DNA of 11,457 bases from Actinomycetota bacterium (lineage in GTDB: Bacteria; Actinomycetota; Acidimicrobiia; Acidimicrobiales; JAMCPL01). The position numbers were made by a program, and so were the translations under genes. This document shows, piece by piece, positions 1 to 7,111 of this stretch; position 1 is the first letter of the stretch; every line of letters starts with the position of its first letter. Under the pieces are notes generated by a model. That model was not told where the DNA came from. It made no database searches and was given only the letters and a program-made list of their open reading frames with translations. The stretch lies in NCBI GenBank assembly GCA_023379725.1, contig JAMCPC010000092.1, positions 1-11,457 of the forward strand, read 5' to 3'.

Positions 1-12
1 TCTGGTCAATTT

Positions 13-1176
13 TTATGAACATCCTTGTGCGATAACTTTCTTGTATGCATAAAATGCAGGCTTTGGAGAAAAATTATACCTCATAATTCCCATTTTCAAC
101 GGACTCTGCGGAAGAGAAACAGCGTTGTCGGCCAAATCAAACCACTGCATAAATTCCAAGTTGTCTTGCCTTACTACAGAACAAGCACCATAGCTAAAAG
201 CTGTAACCAGGGCAGATTGCTCGCTAAACGATCTGGAGGGCGGGTTGGTCGCCCAACCAATCTCAGAGATCCCCATCGGAACGCTTTTGCCGAGACCGGC
301 AAGCGGCATTAACTGTGTCCTTACATAGTTCAATGCGCTTTCGACATCCGTCGATGCCGTAGAAGCAAAATCTTTAGCTGTCTCGGGTGGAAGGGTAAAG
401 GGAACGTAAGTACCAGGATACAGATCGACTCCCACCCAGCTAACATCATGGGCAAACCTACTCCCCCCGGTCGCTCCGACTTCTCTCCAAAACTTGACAT
501 CTTGAGAACGTCCGAAAGAATAAAACCAATTGAATCCAATCTTTGCGTTAAAATGAACCTTCTTTTCTTCTGCGTATGCGGCTTCGACACCTGTAACAAG
601 TGCGCTTACGACATTTGTATATGCACCATCGGAAGCAGCGGGGTTGGCAGATGAATTCGGCTCGTTCGTAATTTGTAGAAATTTAATTGCAGGCTGGTTG
701 GCAAAGTGCTCTATCATACTCTGGACGTATCTTTGAAAACCGGCAATATCGCCGTTTTTCCCCGAGGGCGGGAGGTAACGAAGGGTCAGGCTAATGATAA
801 ATCCAGCCGAAGCGTAATCTTCTATTTCTGTGGTCAAACTCTGCAGCGACGATGGATATTGCGACCAGGTCGTGTAGATGTGAACAATGAAAGGGTGGCC
901 ACCGGAAAGTTCTTTCAGTGCTTCGATTACTTTTGGCATCTGTATCTTTGGAACAGGAACCGATGGCAGAACTATAGGTAACTGGGGTGGAATGATACCA
1001 TAAGTAAGAATAGAAGAGTTTGAGGTAGCAGGCAACACAGGAGATGATCCTGTGACACTGCTAGAGTGCCTGGTACTGTTATTCTGGGTAGACGCACAAG
1101 AGGTCAAAACCAAGCTAAAAAAAGCAACGATCGTACATGCGATTCGTGCTGTTGAATATTTCTTAATAGATAGCAT
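13..1176 (-). CDS. Secreted lipoprotein, clan GH-A glycosidase-like
   Basis: This 387-residue protein starts with a lipoprotein signal: a basic n-region (K5, K6, R11), a hydrophobic core and a lipobox LTSC with the lipidated Cys at 27. A Ser/Asn/Thr-rich tether follows to about residue 57. The remainder resembles a clan GH-A (beta/alpha)8 glycosidase. ITNEPN at 169-174 offers Glu172 as the acid/base, and GISEIGW at 302-308 offers Glu305 as the nucleophile; the spacing suits the strand 4 and strand 7 positions of that clan. WVGVDLYPG (248-255) fits a barrel strand. I infer a membrane-anchored extracytoplasmic enzyme acting on a beta-linked glycan, but cannot name the family or substrate. The start is fixed by an in-frame TGA two codons upstream. 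It is the last gene of the minus-strand series, 193 bp after the acyl-CoA dehydrogenase, so it may have its own promoter. The AUG lies in the arm of an inverted repeat. Confidence 0.88.
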   Translation of the reverse strand: MLSIKKYSTARIACTIVAFFSLVLTSCASTQNNSTRHSSSVTGSSPVLPATSNSSILTYGIIPPQLPIVLPSVPVPKIQMPKVIEALKELSGGHPFIVHIYTTWSQYPSSLQSLTTEIEDYASAGFIISLTLRYLPPSGKNGDIAGFQRYVQSMIEHFANQPAIKFLQITNEPNSSANPAASDGAYTNVVSALVTGVEAAYAEEKKVHFNAKIGFNWFYSFGRSQDVKFWREVGATGGSRFAHDVSWVGVDLYPGTYVPFTLPPETAKDFASTASTDVESALNYVRTQLMPLAGLGKSVPMGISEIGWATNPPSRSFSEQSALVTAFSYGACSVVRQDNLEFMQWFDLADNAVSLPQSPLKMGIMRYNFSPKPAFYAYKKVIAQGCS

Positions 1177-1194
1177 GTTTCAAAGATAACATGC
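1173..1194 (-). promoter_or_regulatory. Hairpin covering the glycosidase start codon
   Basis: A perfect 7-bp inverted repeat (GCATGTT, 8-nt loop, AACATGC) spans the start codon of the lipoprotein glycosidase, with the AUG inside the distal arm. The only SD-like sequence, AGAGGT (1195-1200), lies immediately upstream of the stem and 18 nt from the AUG, which is too far for ordinary spacing. In the mRNA the helix would hide the initiation codon. A regulatory role such as occlusion or thermosensing is inference. Confidence 0.35.
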
Positions 1195-1368
1195 ACCTCT
1201 ACCAATATCTGGGCGCATATCCAGATTCGCTAACCCGATATGCGTACGGAACGACAGTGTCTATCGCGAAATGACTGAACGGCCATCTCTATTGGAATGA
1301 CCGTACCTGTTGGACCTATTGGGGCTGCTGTGGACATTACGAAATAACGAAGCGACAAAACAACTACG
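1177..1368. promoter_or_regulatory. Spacer between acyl-CoA dehydrogenase and glycosidase genes
   Basis: This 193-bp gap between two minus-strand genes has no plausible coding frame. It contains an inverted repeat at 1207-1226 (ATCTGG, 8-nt spacer, CCAGAT), about 31-50 bp upstream of the glycosidase AUG, where an operator could sit. I could not pick out a convincing -35/-10 pair. The gap is long enough to hold a separate promoter for the glycosidase. Confidence 0.3.
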
Positions 1369-1388
1369 GCTATTGGCCGGCCAATAGC
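1340..1388 (-). terminator. Possible terminator overlapping the end of the acyl-CoA dehydrogenase gene
   Basis: A perfect 20-bp palindrome, GCTATTGGCCGGCCAATAGC (1369-1388), covers the last six codons, including the TAG stop. As RNA it can form an 8-bp stem with a CCGG loop. On the minus strand it is followed by a short T-rich stretch (GTTGTTTTG), a few bases further away than in a classical intrinsic terminator. It would separate the upstream operon from the lipoprotein glycosidase gene. The palindrome is certain; terminator function is inferred. Confidence 0.45.
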
Positions 1389-2509
1389 TGCTTAGAGATC
1401 ACCACTCTTTGAATCTGGTTGGTTCCCTCATAGATCTGCGTAATCTTGGCATCCCGCAGATATCTCTCCACCGGAAAATCCTTGGTATATCCATAGCCAC
1501 CGAATAACTGCAGAGCGTCTACAGTTATACTCATTGCAGTATCTGACGCTACGCACTTGGCCATAGCTCCCATCGTAGGAAGTTCTCCATATGTATCCCC
1601 TGAGTCCACGAGTTCGAGAGCTCTATATACCAGGCTTCTGGCTGCCTCATTTCTCATTGCCATATCCGCCAGCATGAAACGCACACCCTGAAAATCACCG
1701 ATCGGACGACCAAACTGCTCCCGTTGCTTCACATACTCTACCGCAGCATCTATGGCTCCCTGCGCTATGCCTACGGCCTGTGCACCAATAGTTGGCCTGC
1801 TGCGGTTCAATGTTCCCATTGCTATGGAAAAGCCCTGACCCTCTTCGCCAATACGGTTGGCTGCAGGAACGCGGACATCATCCAGGATCACTTCGCCGGT
1901 AGGGCTACCGCGTACACCCAATTTATCCTCCAATTTACCAATCTTTACTCCCCAGTCCCTCTCTACGACAAAGCAGGAAATACCCTTACTCCCAGCAGAT
2001 GGATCTGTCTTCGCAAATACTGTATAGATATCTGACACGCCAGCATTGGTAATCCAGTGCTTGGTTCCACTTAATATATATGTATCTCCATCGCGTATAG
2101 CCCTGGTCTTCATTGAGGCTACATCAGATCCAGCACTTGACTCCGATAGGCAATAGCTTACCTGTACCTGGCCGGAGGCCGCCATAGGAATGTACTTGCG
2201 CTTCAGCTCTTCTGATCCCCAGTGAATCAAGGGGATACAGCCAAGTTTGGAAATCATGGCAACCAGCGAAGAACTGGCACATGCTCTGGCTATCTCCTCC
2301 ACGAAGATTGCACATGACACTGAATCGGCACCATCACCTCCATATTCAGACGGATACTGCAACCCGACCCATCCATCATCCACAAACGACTTGAACATCT
2401 CTGCCGGAAAACGTGCATTCCTATCCACGTCAGCAGCATAGGGAGCTATCCTGGCCTCTGCCCATTTACGCACCACCGCTCTCAGCTCTCTCTGCTCTTC
2501 GTTTAACAT
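1370..2509 (-). CDS. Acyl-CoA dehydrogenase (FAD-dependent)
   Basis: This 379-residue flavoenzyme would oxidise an acyl-CoA to the trans-2-enoyl-CoA, passing electrons to electron-transfer flavoprotein. The length is normal for a single-domain short/medium-chain type. Signature 1, YCLSESSAGSDVASMKT (119-135), contacts FAD and substrate. Signature 2, QLFGGYGYTKDFPVERYLRD (334-353), runs into KITQIYEGTNQIQR, where Glu361 is at the catalytic-base position of the MCAD/SCAD group rather than the isovaleryl-CoA group. REQFGRPIGDFQ (263-274) is also typical. I chose ATG 2509: an AAGGAG site (2517-2522) lies 7 nt upstream, whereas a TTG six codons earlier would place that site inside the coding region. 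The gene follows the Usp-like gene by 61 bp, and that gap has a 13-bp tandem repeat. Chain-length or branched-chain specificity cannot be read from the sequence, and the link to the sugar genes is unclear. Confidence 0.96.
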   Translation of the reverse strand: MLNEEQRELRAVVRKWAEARIAPYAADVDRNARFPAEMFKSFVDDGWVGLQYPSEYGGDGADSVSCAIFVEEIARACASSSLVAMISKLGCIPLIHWGSEELKRKYIPMAASGQVQVSYCLSESSAGSDVASMKTRAIRDGDTYILSGTKHWITNAGVSDIYTVFAKTDPSAGSKGISCFVVERDWGVKIGKLEDKLGVRGSPTGEVILDDVRVPAANRIGEEGQGFSIAMGTLNRSRPTIGAQAVGIAQGAIDAAVEYVKQREQFGRPIGDFQGVRFMLADMAMRNEAARSLVYRALELVDSGDTYGELPTMGAMAKCVASDTAMSITVDALQLFGGYGYTKDFPVERYLRDAKITQIYEGTNQIQRVVISKQLLAGQ

Positions 2510-2516
2510 TGACCTT

Positions 2517-2522
2517 CTCCTT
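2517..2522 (-). promoter_or_regulatory. Ribosome binding site fixing the acyl-CoA dehydrogenase start
   Basis: AAGGAG lies 7 nt upstream of the ATG at 2509-2507. It falls within the frame that would be translated if an upstream TTG (2527-2525) were used, so it argues for the ATG and a protein beginning MLNEEQ. Confidence 0.75.
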
Positions 2523-2545
2523 AACAATTAGTCTTAACAATTATT
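2520..2545. repeat. 13-bp tandem repeat upstream of acyl-CoA dehydrogenase
   Basis: CTTAACAATTAGT (2520-2532) is followed directly by CTTAACAATTATT (2533-2545), 12 of 13 bases identical. On the coding strand each unit reads AATTGTTAAG, and the gene-proximal copy runs into the ribosome binding site. The position suits a repressor site or a 5' UTR element in the 61-bp gap, but the AT-rich units could also be a slippage product. Confidence 0.55.
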
Positions 2546-2570
2546 CACAGTGACGACAACCTTAGCGTAC

Positions 2571-3431
2571 CTAACGTAGCGGGTACAGAAGAACTGGGGT
2601 ATCGAGCACCGGATTATCAATATCTGCATCTGAAAGCAATTGCCTTAGTATTATGGCACGATTATGGCCAATATCGCGGTTCCATAAAATTACCAGGAGA
2701 TCTCCAGCTGACAACCGTTGTTTTACCTGCAAAGCCGTCTCTCCGACTGCCGTATCCAGTATCGTGCTATACGGTATACCATGATGGTGAGCTGACAGTT
2801 CCTCCCGCCAAGCCTCAATATAATGCCCCACTCCCTCCCATATCCTAGGACGTGTATAACTGTCTATGACATGTAGAAGTAACGTTGCAATTCCTGCGCC
2901 ATGAAACTGATTCACGATGATTATCGCTTTAGAACTCATGGTATCCGTATTATCTATCGGTATTACTACTCTCTTTAATTGATGATTGGCGGTATCATGT
3001 GCGTCCAGATTAGTTCTGCTGGGCGGATTCGAGCGCTTACCCTGCTCCTGATCGTCGACAGATTCAGCACCTAATTCAGCTATCCTTCCACTTGGTCTAT
3101 CGACGCTTTCACGGCTCTGTAACTGTCTGCCAGATACTGCACTTCCACGACGTGGCAATATGAGCACCAGGCCGGTAAGTCGTGATATGGCATCCAGCAT
3201 ATCGTCGCTAGATACACCATGGATCAATCGCTGGTGCAAGGGCTTCCTTATATCGGACGCAATATCTATGTTGTGCGGATGTAATGACAGTACTCTGGAT
3301 ATCTCTTCGACAAGCCCCTGCCACTCTGTTTGATCTGTTCCGGCGGGGGTAACTACATAAATAACGTCCCTGGCCTGACTGTCCGGATTGGTATTATGTG
3401 CACCGCCTATTTTGGCGTTATTCCTGATCAT
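2571..3431 (-). CDS. UspA-like protein with divergent N-terminal half
   Basis: This 286-residue soluble protein has a C-terminal half (about 152-286) that reads as a universal stress protein domain: KRVVIPID at strand 1, then GAGIATLLLHVIDSY and a final PVLLYPLR strand. The nucleotide-binding GxxGx(9)G(S/T) loop of ATP-binding Usp proteins is absent; WNRDIGHNRAI stands in that area, so it may not bind ATP. The N-terminal part (21-95: DVIYVVTP, LTGLVLILPRR) has alternating strands and helices that could be a decayed first Usp repeat. Residues 98-151 are polar and probably a flexible linker. It starts 19 bp after the HAD-GH65 gene, so it is almost certainly co-transcribed. The ATG overlaps the stop of an 8-codon mini-ORF that owns the good ribosome binding site. 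A regulatory or stress role is inferred only from the fold. Confidence 0.8.
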   Translation of the reverse strand: MIRNNAKIGGAHNTNPDSQARDVIYVVTPAGTDQTEWQGLVEEISRVLSLHPHNIDIASDIRKPLHQRLIHGVSSDDMLDAISRLTGLVLILPRRGSAVSGRQLQSRESVDRPSGRIAELGAESVDDQEQGKRSNPPSRTNLDAHDTANHQLKRVVIPIDNTDTMSSKAIIIVNQFHGAGIATLLLHVIDSYTRPRIWEGVGHYIEAWREELSAHHHGIPYSTILDTAVGETALQVKQRLSAGDLLVILWNRDIGHNRAIILRQLLSDADIDNPVLDTPVLLYPLR

Positions 3432-3454
3432 TTTGATCTATCCCTACTGGTCAT
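3428..3454 (-). promoter_or_regulatory. Eight-codon mini-ORF coupling the GH65 and Usp-like genes
   Basis: On the minus strand the GH65 stop overlaps an ATG (ATGA, 3454-3451) that has a strong AGGAGGT site 8 nt upstream. This ATG opens the frame MTSRDRSK, which ends with a TGA that itself overlaps the Usp-like ATG (ATGA, 3431-3428). Ribosomes loading at the strong site would therefore stop on top of the Usp-like start. One extra A in the AAAA run would fuse the two frames, so a single-base frameshift or sequencing error is the competing explanation. Confidence 0.5.
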
Positions 3455-6400
3455 TTTAATCTACCTCCTGGTGGTTCCAGAGATACAGGTGCATTGTCGA
3501 ACAGTTGGACGCGCAGTGGAGAACTACAAAATATCTCTACACCGTCAGTATGGCAGAGTAATCTTACCGGCTTGCCGTGCCATAGCATATTTATTGTGAG
3601 TGTCCCCCAATTATCAGGAATACGGGGGTTAAGACGCAAGATGCCATAATCTGGTCGAGTTACTTTTATGCCGGCAAAGCCTTTTACTACTGCCTGCCAA
3701 ATTGCACCAAAATTGGCTATATGTAAGCCGCCACCGACTGTTCCAGTGAGGTCATCTATATCGATTGCACAAGCCAACCGTAGCATATCGACCGCTTCAT
3801 CGACGCGACCAACCTGAGCCAGCAATGCGGCATGGACTCCCGGAGATAGTGAACTTCCATGGGCTGTTCTCTTCAGGTAGAAATCAAGATTATCTGGTAA
3901 CGATTCACTATGTAACTCTTCTGGTACAAGCAGATAAGCCATCATGACATCTGCCTGCTTTATGATCTGCGATCCCTGTAGACGCTCTCTTCCCAAAATC
4001 AGGTCAGCAGCAAATGGTGGCTCACCTATATCTGATACAGTCAGTGGCTCCAGCCTGTTGTAACCAGCAAATTGCTCATACATACCCGTAAGTGGATCAT
4101 AGCCATCTACCAGAGAATTTGCTATTTCAATCCATGACCCAGCTTCCTGTAAAGCACTATTCTGGGCATCTTCCAACAACCTGTTGTTTGAATAGCTGCT
4201 GCCCTGTTTCTCAGGCGATTGATACACATCAGATTGCAAGTAAGGCGGCTGACCCACAAGATCAAGATGGTACAATCTGGCAAGCAATTCTGCTCCCTTT
4301 CGTAGGTTCCAAGCTGCCATGATATTGGTATAGGCATTGTCATCGACATCTTCATGATACTCGTCGGGACCGATTATATGGCTAATGTGATAATTACCGT
4401 CTCCGTCCCTTTCCACCCTGCTCGCCCAGTACCTTGCGGTTTCAACGACCAGTGGCATACCTGCACCTCTTAGGAACTGCCATCTTCCTGTCCAGGATGC
4501 CAATTGCCATGCTGCCCAAGCCACATCAGCTGAAATGTGTTCCTCCATCTTACCGGTAAGTATGGGCACCACATTGCCATGCTCATCCATCCCTGACTGT
4601 GGTGTCACATCTATGCCCTCGTGGGCAGATTCCCATGGAAAACGAAGTCCTGATCTGCCTGATTTACTCGCCGCTTCACGTGCAGCATCAAGCCTCCTCA
4701 ATCGATACTCCAACATTGCACGTGCAGAGCGCGGATTAGTAGCCGCTAGCATAGGCAATACAAAGACATCGGAATCCCAGAATACATGTCCGGAATAAGC
4801 GGGACCTGAAAGCCCTCTAGCCCCTACGGCCGCTTCACCGCTTGATGCAACGGTCGATGCAAGATGAAACATGGCAAAACGTATTGAACGCGTCATGTCA
4901 GGATCACCACTTATCTCTATATCAGCATGCCTCCATCTATCCTGCCATACATTACGCTGCTCTTCGAGTAAAGATGTTATGCCACGATTGCGTGCTTGGG
5001 TAAGTGCTTTGATAGCCTCCCTATGAGGAGGAGTGCCTGAGCGTGAATATTTGTATGAGACAATCCTAACCAGTGCCGTGTGAGAGGGAGTGGTTCTCGT
5101 TGGTTGCATTTGCGGTACCTCGATTGGAACGATGAAATCACCTACAGCACGTGCAACGCTACTTCCAAGATTCGATATGGTCACTGACGCATCTATCCAG
5201 CTTTGGTCGTTATTTTGATCTTGTTGCTGAAGGTGCGTAACAGCGCCTGAAGCTATGGCTGGAGTATCCCTGAGCGGCTCAGGTATCTGAGGTTTCCCGA
5301 CAATAGTATCTCCAGCGCTCGCAAGATACCCAAAAGTAGGATCTCCAGGATTCCAAGAGATAAAGACCTCAATACCAGGAGTTGCCAGAGAGGCAAACCT
5401 GATGGTAAATACTGGCATGGCATTCTCACCCAAAATAAGCCGAGAGAGTATCCCGCTGCTCATATCAAGAAAGCGGATATCCTCGACATCTCGGTCGCCA
5501 GTGGTCAATATATTCGAAATATGCGCCTCTAGCCAACTTGGAAGCTCCATCAGCTGATCAATTCCGTTGTCGTCTCTACGGTATAGGCCGGATATGAATA
5601 CGCTGGCATTTGAGCGATAAATATCTTCCTCCGGGGCACCTCGTGTACCAACAATTCCGTCAGCTAAAGACAACCAACTGGCTATTGCCCTTGGAGTATC
5701 CTGCGCGATGCTGACAGGATGTTTTTTAAGCAATTCTTTGAGGCAACTAGATTCACCAATTGTACCAGGTGTTGTGAAGACCCATGCAGATCGGACGGTT
5801 TCATCAAGGCCAAATAAGTTCAATATTTGTGCAAGGGACGCTCTGATAATTTTGCTGTTAGCGTCCTTATATTCCTGTATTACTCTTCCCAGAATAGCAA
5901 GAGAGTCGAGAGAACTATCTGCTCTACTGTATTGAGTTCTACTGTCTTGGCTGCACAACAATGGTTGATCCCCCGTCAGCTTCACAGGGTGTCGGTCACG
6001 GGTAAGTCGTTTTATAATATTTTTGTAATTATTTGGAAGATCCAGAAGCCCAAGATCGCTGACTACTATGTCAGCGCCTCCCTCTTTTAGAGCATCTCGT
6101 TGTCCCACCCTGTCAACTCCTACTACCAGACCAAATCCACCAAGCATCCCAGCATGCACCCCTGCAATGGCATCCTCGACGATCATAGTACGCTTGGGCA
6201 ATCGACCAAGCCTTCGTGATGCCTCCAAAAAGGTAGCAGGATCTGGTTTACCAGGAAGCCCCATACGTAGTGCTTCTTCACCGTCAACGATAGCCTGAAA
6301 CAGATTGGTCAGTCCCGCTGCATCCAACACTCGCTTACAGTTCCTACTAGCCGATACTACCGCAAGTGGCATTCCTACCGCATGTAACCGTTTTAACAGG

Positions 6401-6789
6401 TCAATCGTACCAGGATAAGGTCTTGGGCCGGTAGCCCTTAATTCTTCAAGGAAGTATTCATCTTTACGTCTGGCTATCCCCCATACACTATCGACAGTAT
6501 CGGCATCTTCCGGTGAACCCTCTGGAAGATTAATACCTACAACGGACAGGAAGGATTTAACACCATCACGCCTGGGTTTGCCGTCGACATATTGAAGATA
6601 ATCCTCACGAGTAAAACGCCGCTCCATACCGCGTGAAGAAAGTTCATGATCAAATAGCTTCTTCCATGCAGCTTCATGCAAAGATGCAGTATCTGTAATT
6701 ACACCATCCAGGTCCAGTACCACAGCATCGAGTAGATCCATTGGCAGCACAAAGGGAGTATCATCTGTGTCGTAGTAGTACTTATCCAT
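3451..6789 (-). CDS. Beta-phosphoglucomutase-GH65 disaccharide phosphorylase fusion
   Basis: This 1112-residue two-enzyme chain begins with a HAD domain of the beta-phosphoglucomutase type (about 17-252): DLDGVITD (26-33) with nucleophile Asp26 and acid/base Asp28, VSAS (145-148), GKPDP (180-184) with Lys181, and VEDAIAGV (204-211). The GH65 part starts near 365 (SLADGIVGTRGAPEE). It carries FWDSDVF (670-676), IIGPDEYHEDVDDNAYTN (805-822) with catalytic acid Glu810, KQADVMMAYLL (944-954) and the phosphate-binding HGSSLSP (977-983), which marks a phosphorylase rather than a hydrolase. The expected role is phosphorolysis of trehalose, maltose, kojibiose or a similar alpha-disaccharide to beta-glucose-1-phosphate, then isomerisation to glucose-6-phosphate. 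The substrate cannot be told. Residues 255-364 are a joining segment I do not recognise. The domains parallel mycobacterial Rv3400 and Rv3401. The start has no ribosome site and overlaps an upstream stop (TAATG); Met17 is a possible alternative. Confidence 0.93.
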   Translation of the reverse strand: MDKYYYDTDDTPFVLPMDLLDAVVLDLDGVITDTASLHEAAWKKLFDHELSSRGMERRFTREDYLQYVDGKPRRDGVKSFLSVVGINLPEGSPEDADTVDSVWGIARRKDEYFLEELRATGPRPYPGTIDLLKRLHAVGMPLAVVSASRNCKRVLDAAGLTNLFQAIVDGEEALRMGLPGKPDPATFLEASRRLGRLPKRTMIVEDAIAGVHAGMLGGFGLVVGVDRVGQRDALKEGGADIVVSDLGLLDLPNNYKNIIKRLTRDRHPVKLTGDQPLLCSQDSRTQYSRADSSLDSLAILGRVIQEYKDANSKIIRASLAQILNLFGLDETVRSAWVFTTPGTIGESSCLKELLKKHPVSIAQDTPRAIASWLSLADGIVGTRGAPEEDIYRSNASVFISGLYRRDDNGIDQLMELPSWLEAHISNILTTGDRDVEDIRFLDMSSGILSRLILGENAMPVFTIRFASLATPGIEVFISWNPGDPTFGYLASAGDTIVGKPQIPEPLRDTPAIASGAVTHLQQQDQNNDQSWIDASVTISNLGSSVARAVGDFIVPIEVPQMQPTRTTPSHTALVRIVSYKYSRSGTPPHREAIKALTQARNRGITSLLEEQRNVWQDRWRHADIEISGDPDMTRSIRFAMFHLASTVASSGEAAVGARGLSGPAYSGHVFWDSDVFVLPMLAATNPRSARAMLEYRLRRLDAAREAASKSGRSGLRFPWESAHEGIDVTPQSGMDEHGNVVPILTGKMEEHISADVAWAAWQLASWTGRWQFLRGAGMPLVVETARYWASRVERDGDGNYHISHIIGPDEYHEDVDDNAYTNIMAAWNLRKGAELLARLYHLDLVGQPPYLQSDVYQSPEKQGSSYSNNRLLEDAQNSALQEAGSWIEIANSLVDGYDPLTGMYEQFAGYNRLEPLTVSDIGEPPFAADLILGRERLQGSQIIKQADVMMAYLLVPEELHSESLPDNLDFYLKRTAHGSSLSPGVHAALLAQVGRVDEAVDMLRLACAIDIDDLTGTVGGGLHIANFGAIWQAVVKGFAGIKVTRPDYGILRLNPRIPDNWGTLTINMLWHGKPVRLLCHTDGVEIFCSSPLRVQLFDNAPVSLEPPGGRLK

Positions 6790-6863
6790 TATTCATCGAC
6801 AATGCCCGTATCGACGGTACCCGTATCGACAATATCCAGTCGATCCTCCACGCATCGACGCAT
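6789..6863 (-). promoter_or_regulatory. 24-codon upstream ORF ending on the GH65-fusion start
   Basis: A minus-strand frame opens at ATG 6863-6861 (MRRCVEDRLDIV...) and stops at TAA 6791-6789, sharing one base with the ATG of the GH65 fusion (TAATG). The main gene lacks an SD of its own, so reinitiation from this frame could drive it. The second half encodes a pentapeptide repeat (VDTGT, VDTGI, then VDE). The uORF also lacks a clear SD. It could be a leader peptide or chance; no peptide function is recognised. Confidence 0.3.
6790..6830. repeat. 15-bp direct repeats beside the GH65-fusion start
   Basis: The core ATCGAC recurs at an exact 15-bp period, ending at 6800, 6815 and 6830. The last two units share CCCGTATCGAC (6805-6815 and 6820-6830). 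A further CGCATCGAC ends at 6859, about two periods on. They could be a multi-site operator on one face of the helix, or simply tandem duplication in a short leader ORF, where 15 bp preserves the frame. Confidence 0.55.
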
Positions 6864-6972
6864 AGAGATGTAACCGTAACTTACTCATATGAAACATCTT
6901 ACTGCCCATACATGAAGTCTGCGTCCGGGCTACATATGATTCGTGCACAACTCACAGGCAACCGAAGCGTCA

Positions 6973-7003
6973 TTGACCGTTCCTCGCATAAGACTGGGAT
7001 ATT
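6973..7003 (+). promoter_or_regulatory. Candidate xfp promoter
   Basis: TTGACC (6973-6978) is a good -35 hexamer. A TA-rich GATATTTTTA follows, with GATATT (6998-7003) as a -10 at a longish 19-bp spacing. It would give a leader of about 110 nt before xfp. This is motif matching only, and other positions are possible. Confidence 0.3.
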
Positions 7004-7054
7004 TTTAACGAAGTTCTGTGTATGGAACACGCAACCTCCAAGATGCTGACATGG

Positions 7055-7111
7055 CCTACGGACAAGGTACTAACATTACCTATGGAGACAAAAGAAATAC
7101 CCTAAAGGAGG
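7055..7111 (+). repeat. CCTAYGG repeat pair in the xfp leader, ending in the ribosome site
   Basis: Two related units lie in tandem before xfp. The first begins CCTACGGACAAGGTAC (7055-7070) and ends ATTACC (7075-7080). The second begins CCTATGGAGACAAAAG (7079-7094) and ends AATACCCTAAAGGAGG (7096-7111). The second unit terminates in the strong AAAGGAGG site, 10 nt from the xfp ATG. The same framework (CCTATGG, then GTAC or ACAAAA, then TTACCC, AAAGG) recurs in the 11035-11137 pair, suggesting a shared leader or operator element. Confidence 0.4.

Noticed and set aside
2510..2527. TTG-initiated extension of the acyl-CoA dehydrogenase (MLRRRS)
   Set aside because: These bases form the ribosome binding site of the ATG at 2509, and the family normally begins with a sequence like LNEEQRELR.
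6741..7049. Plus-strand open frame of 102 codons across the divergent region
   Set aside because: It overlaps the start of the GH65 fusion, has no clear ribosome site and its translation (rich in His, Ser, Arg and Tyr without domains) looks like a chance frame.
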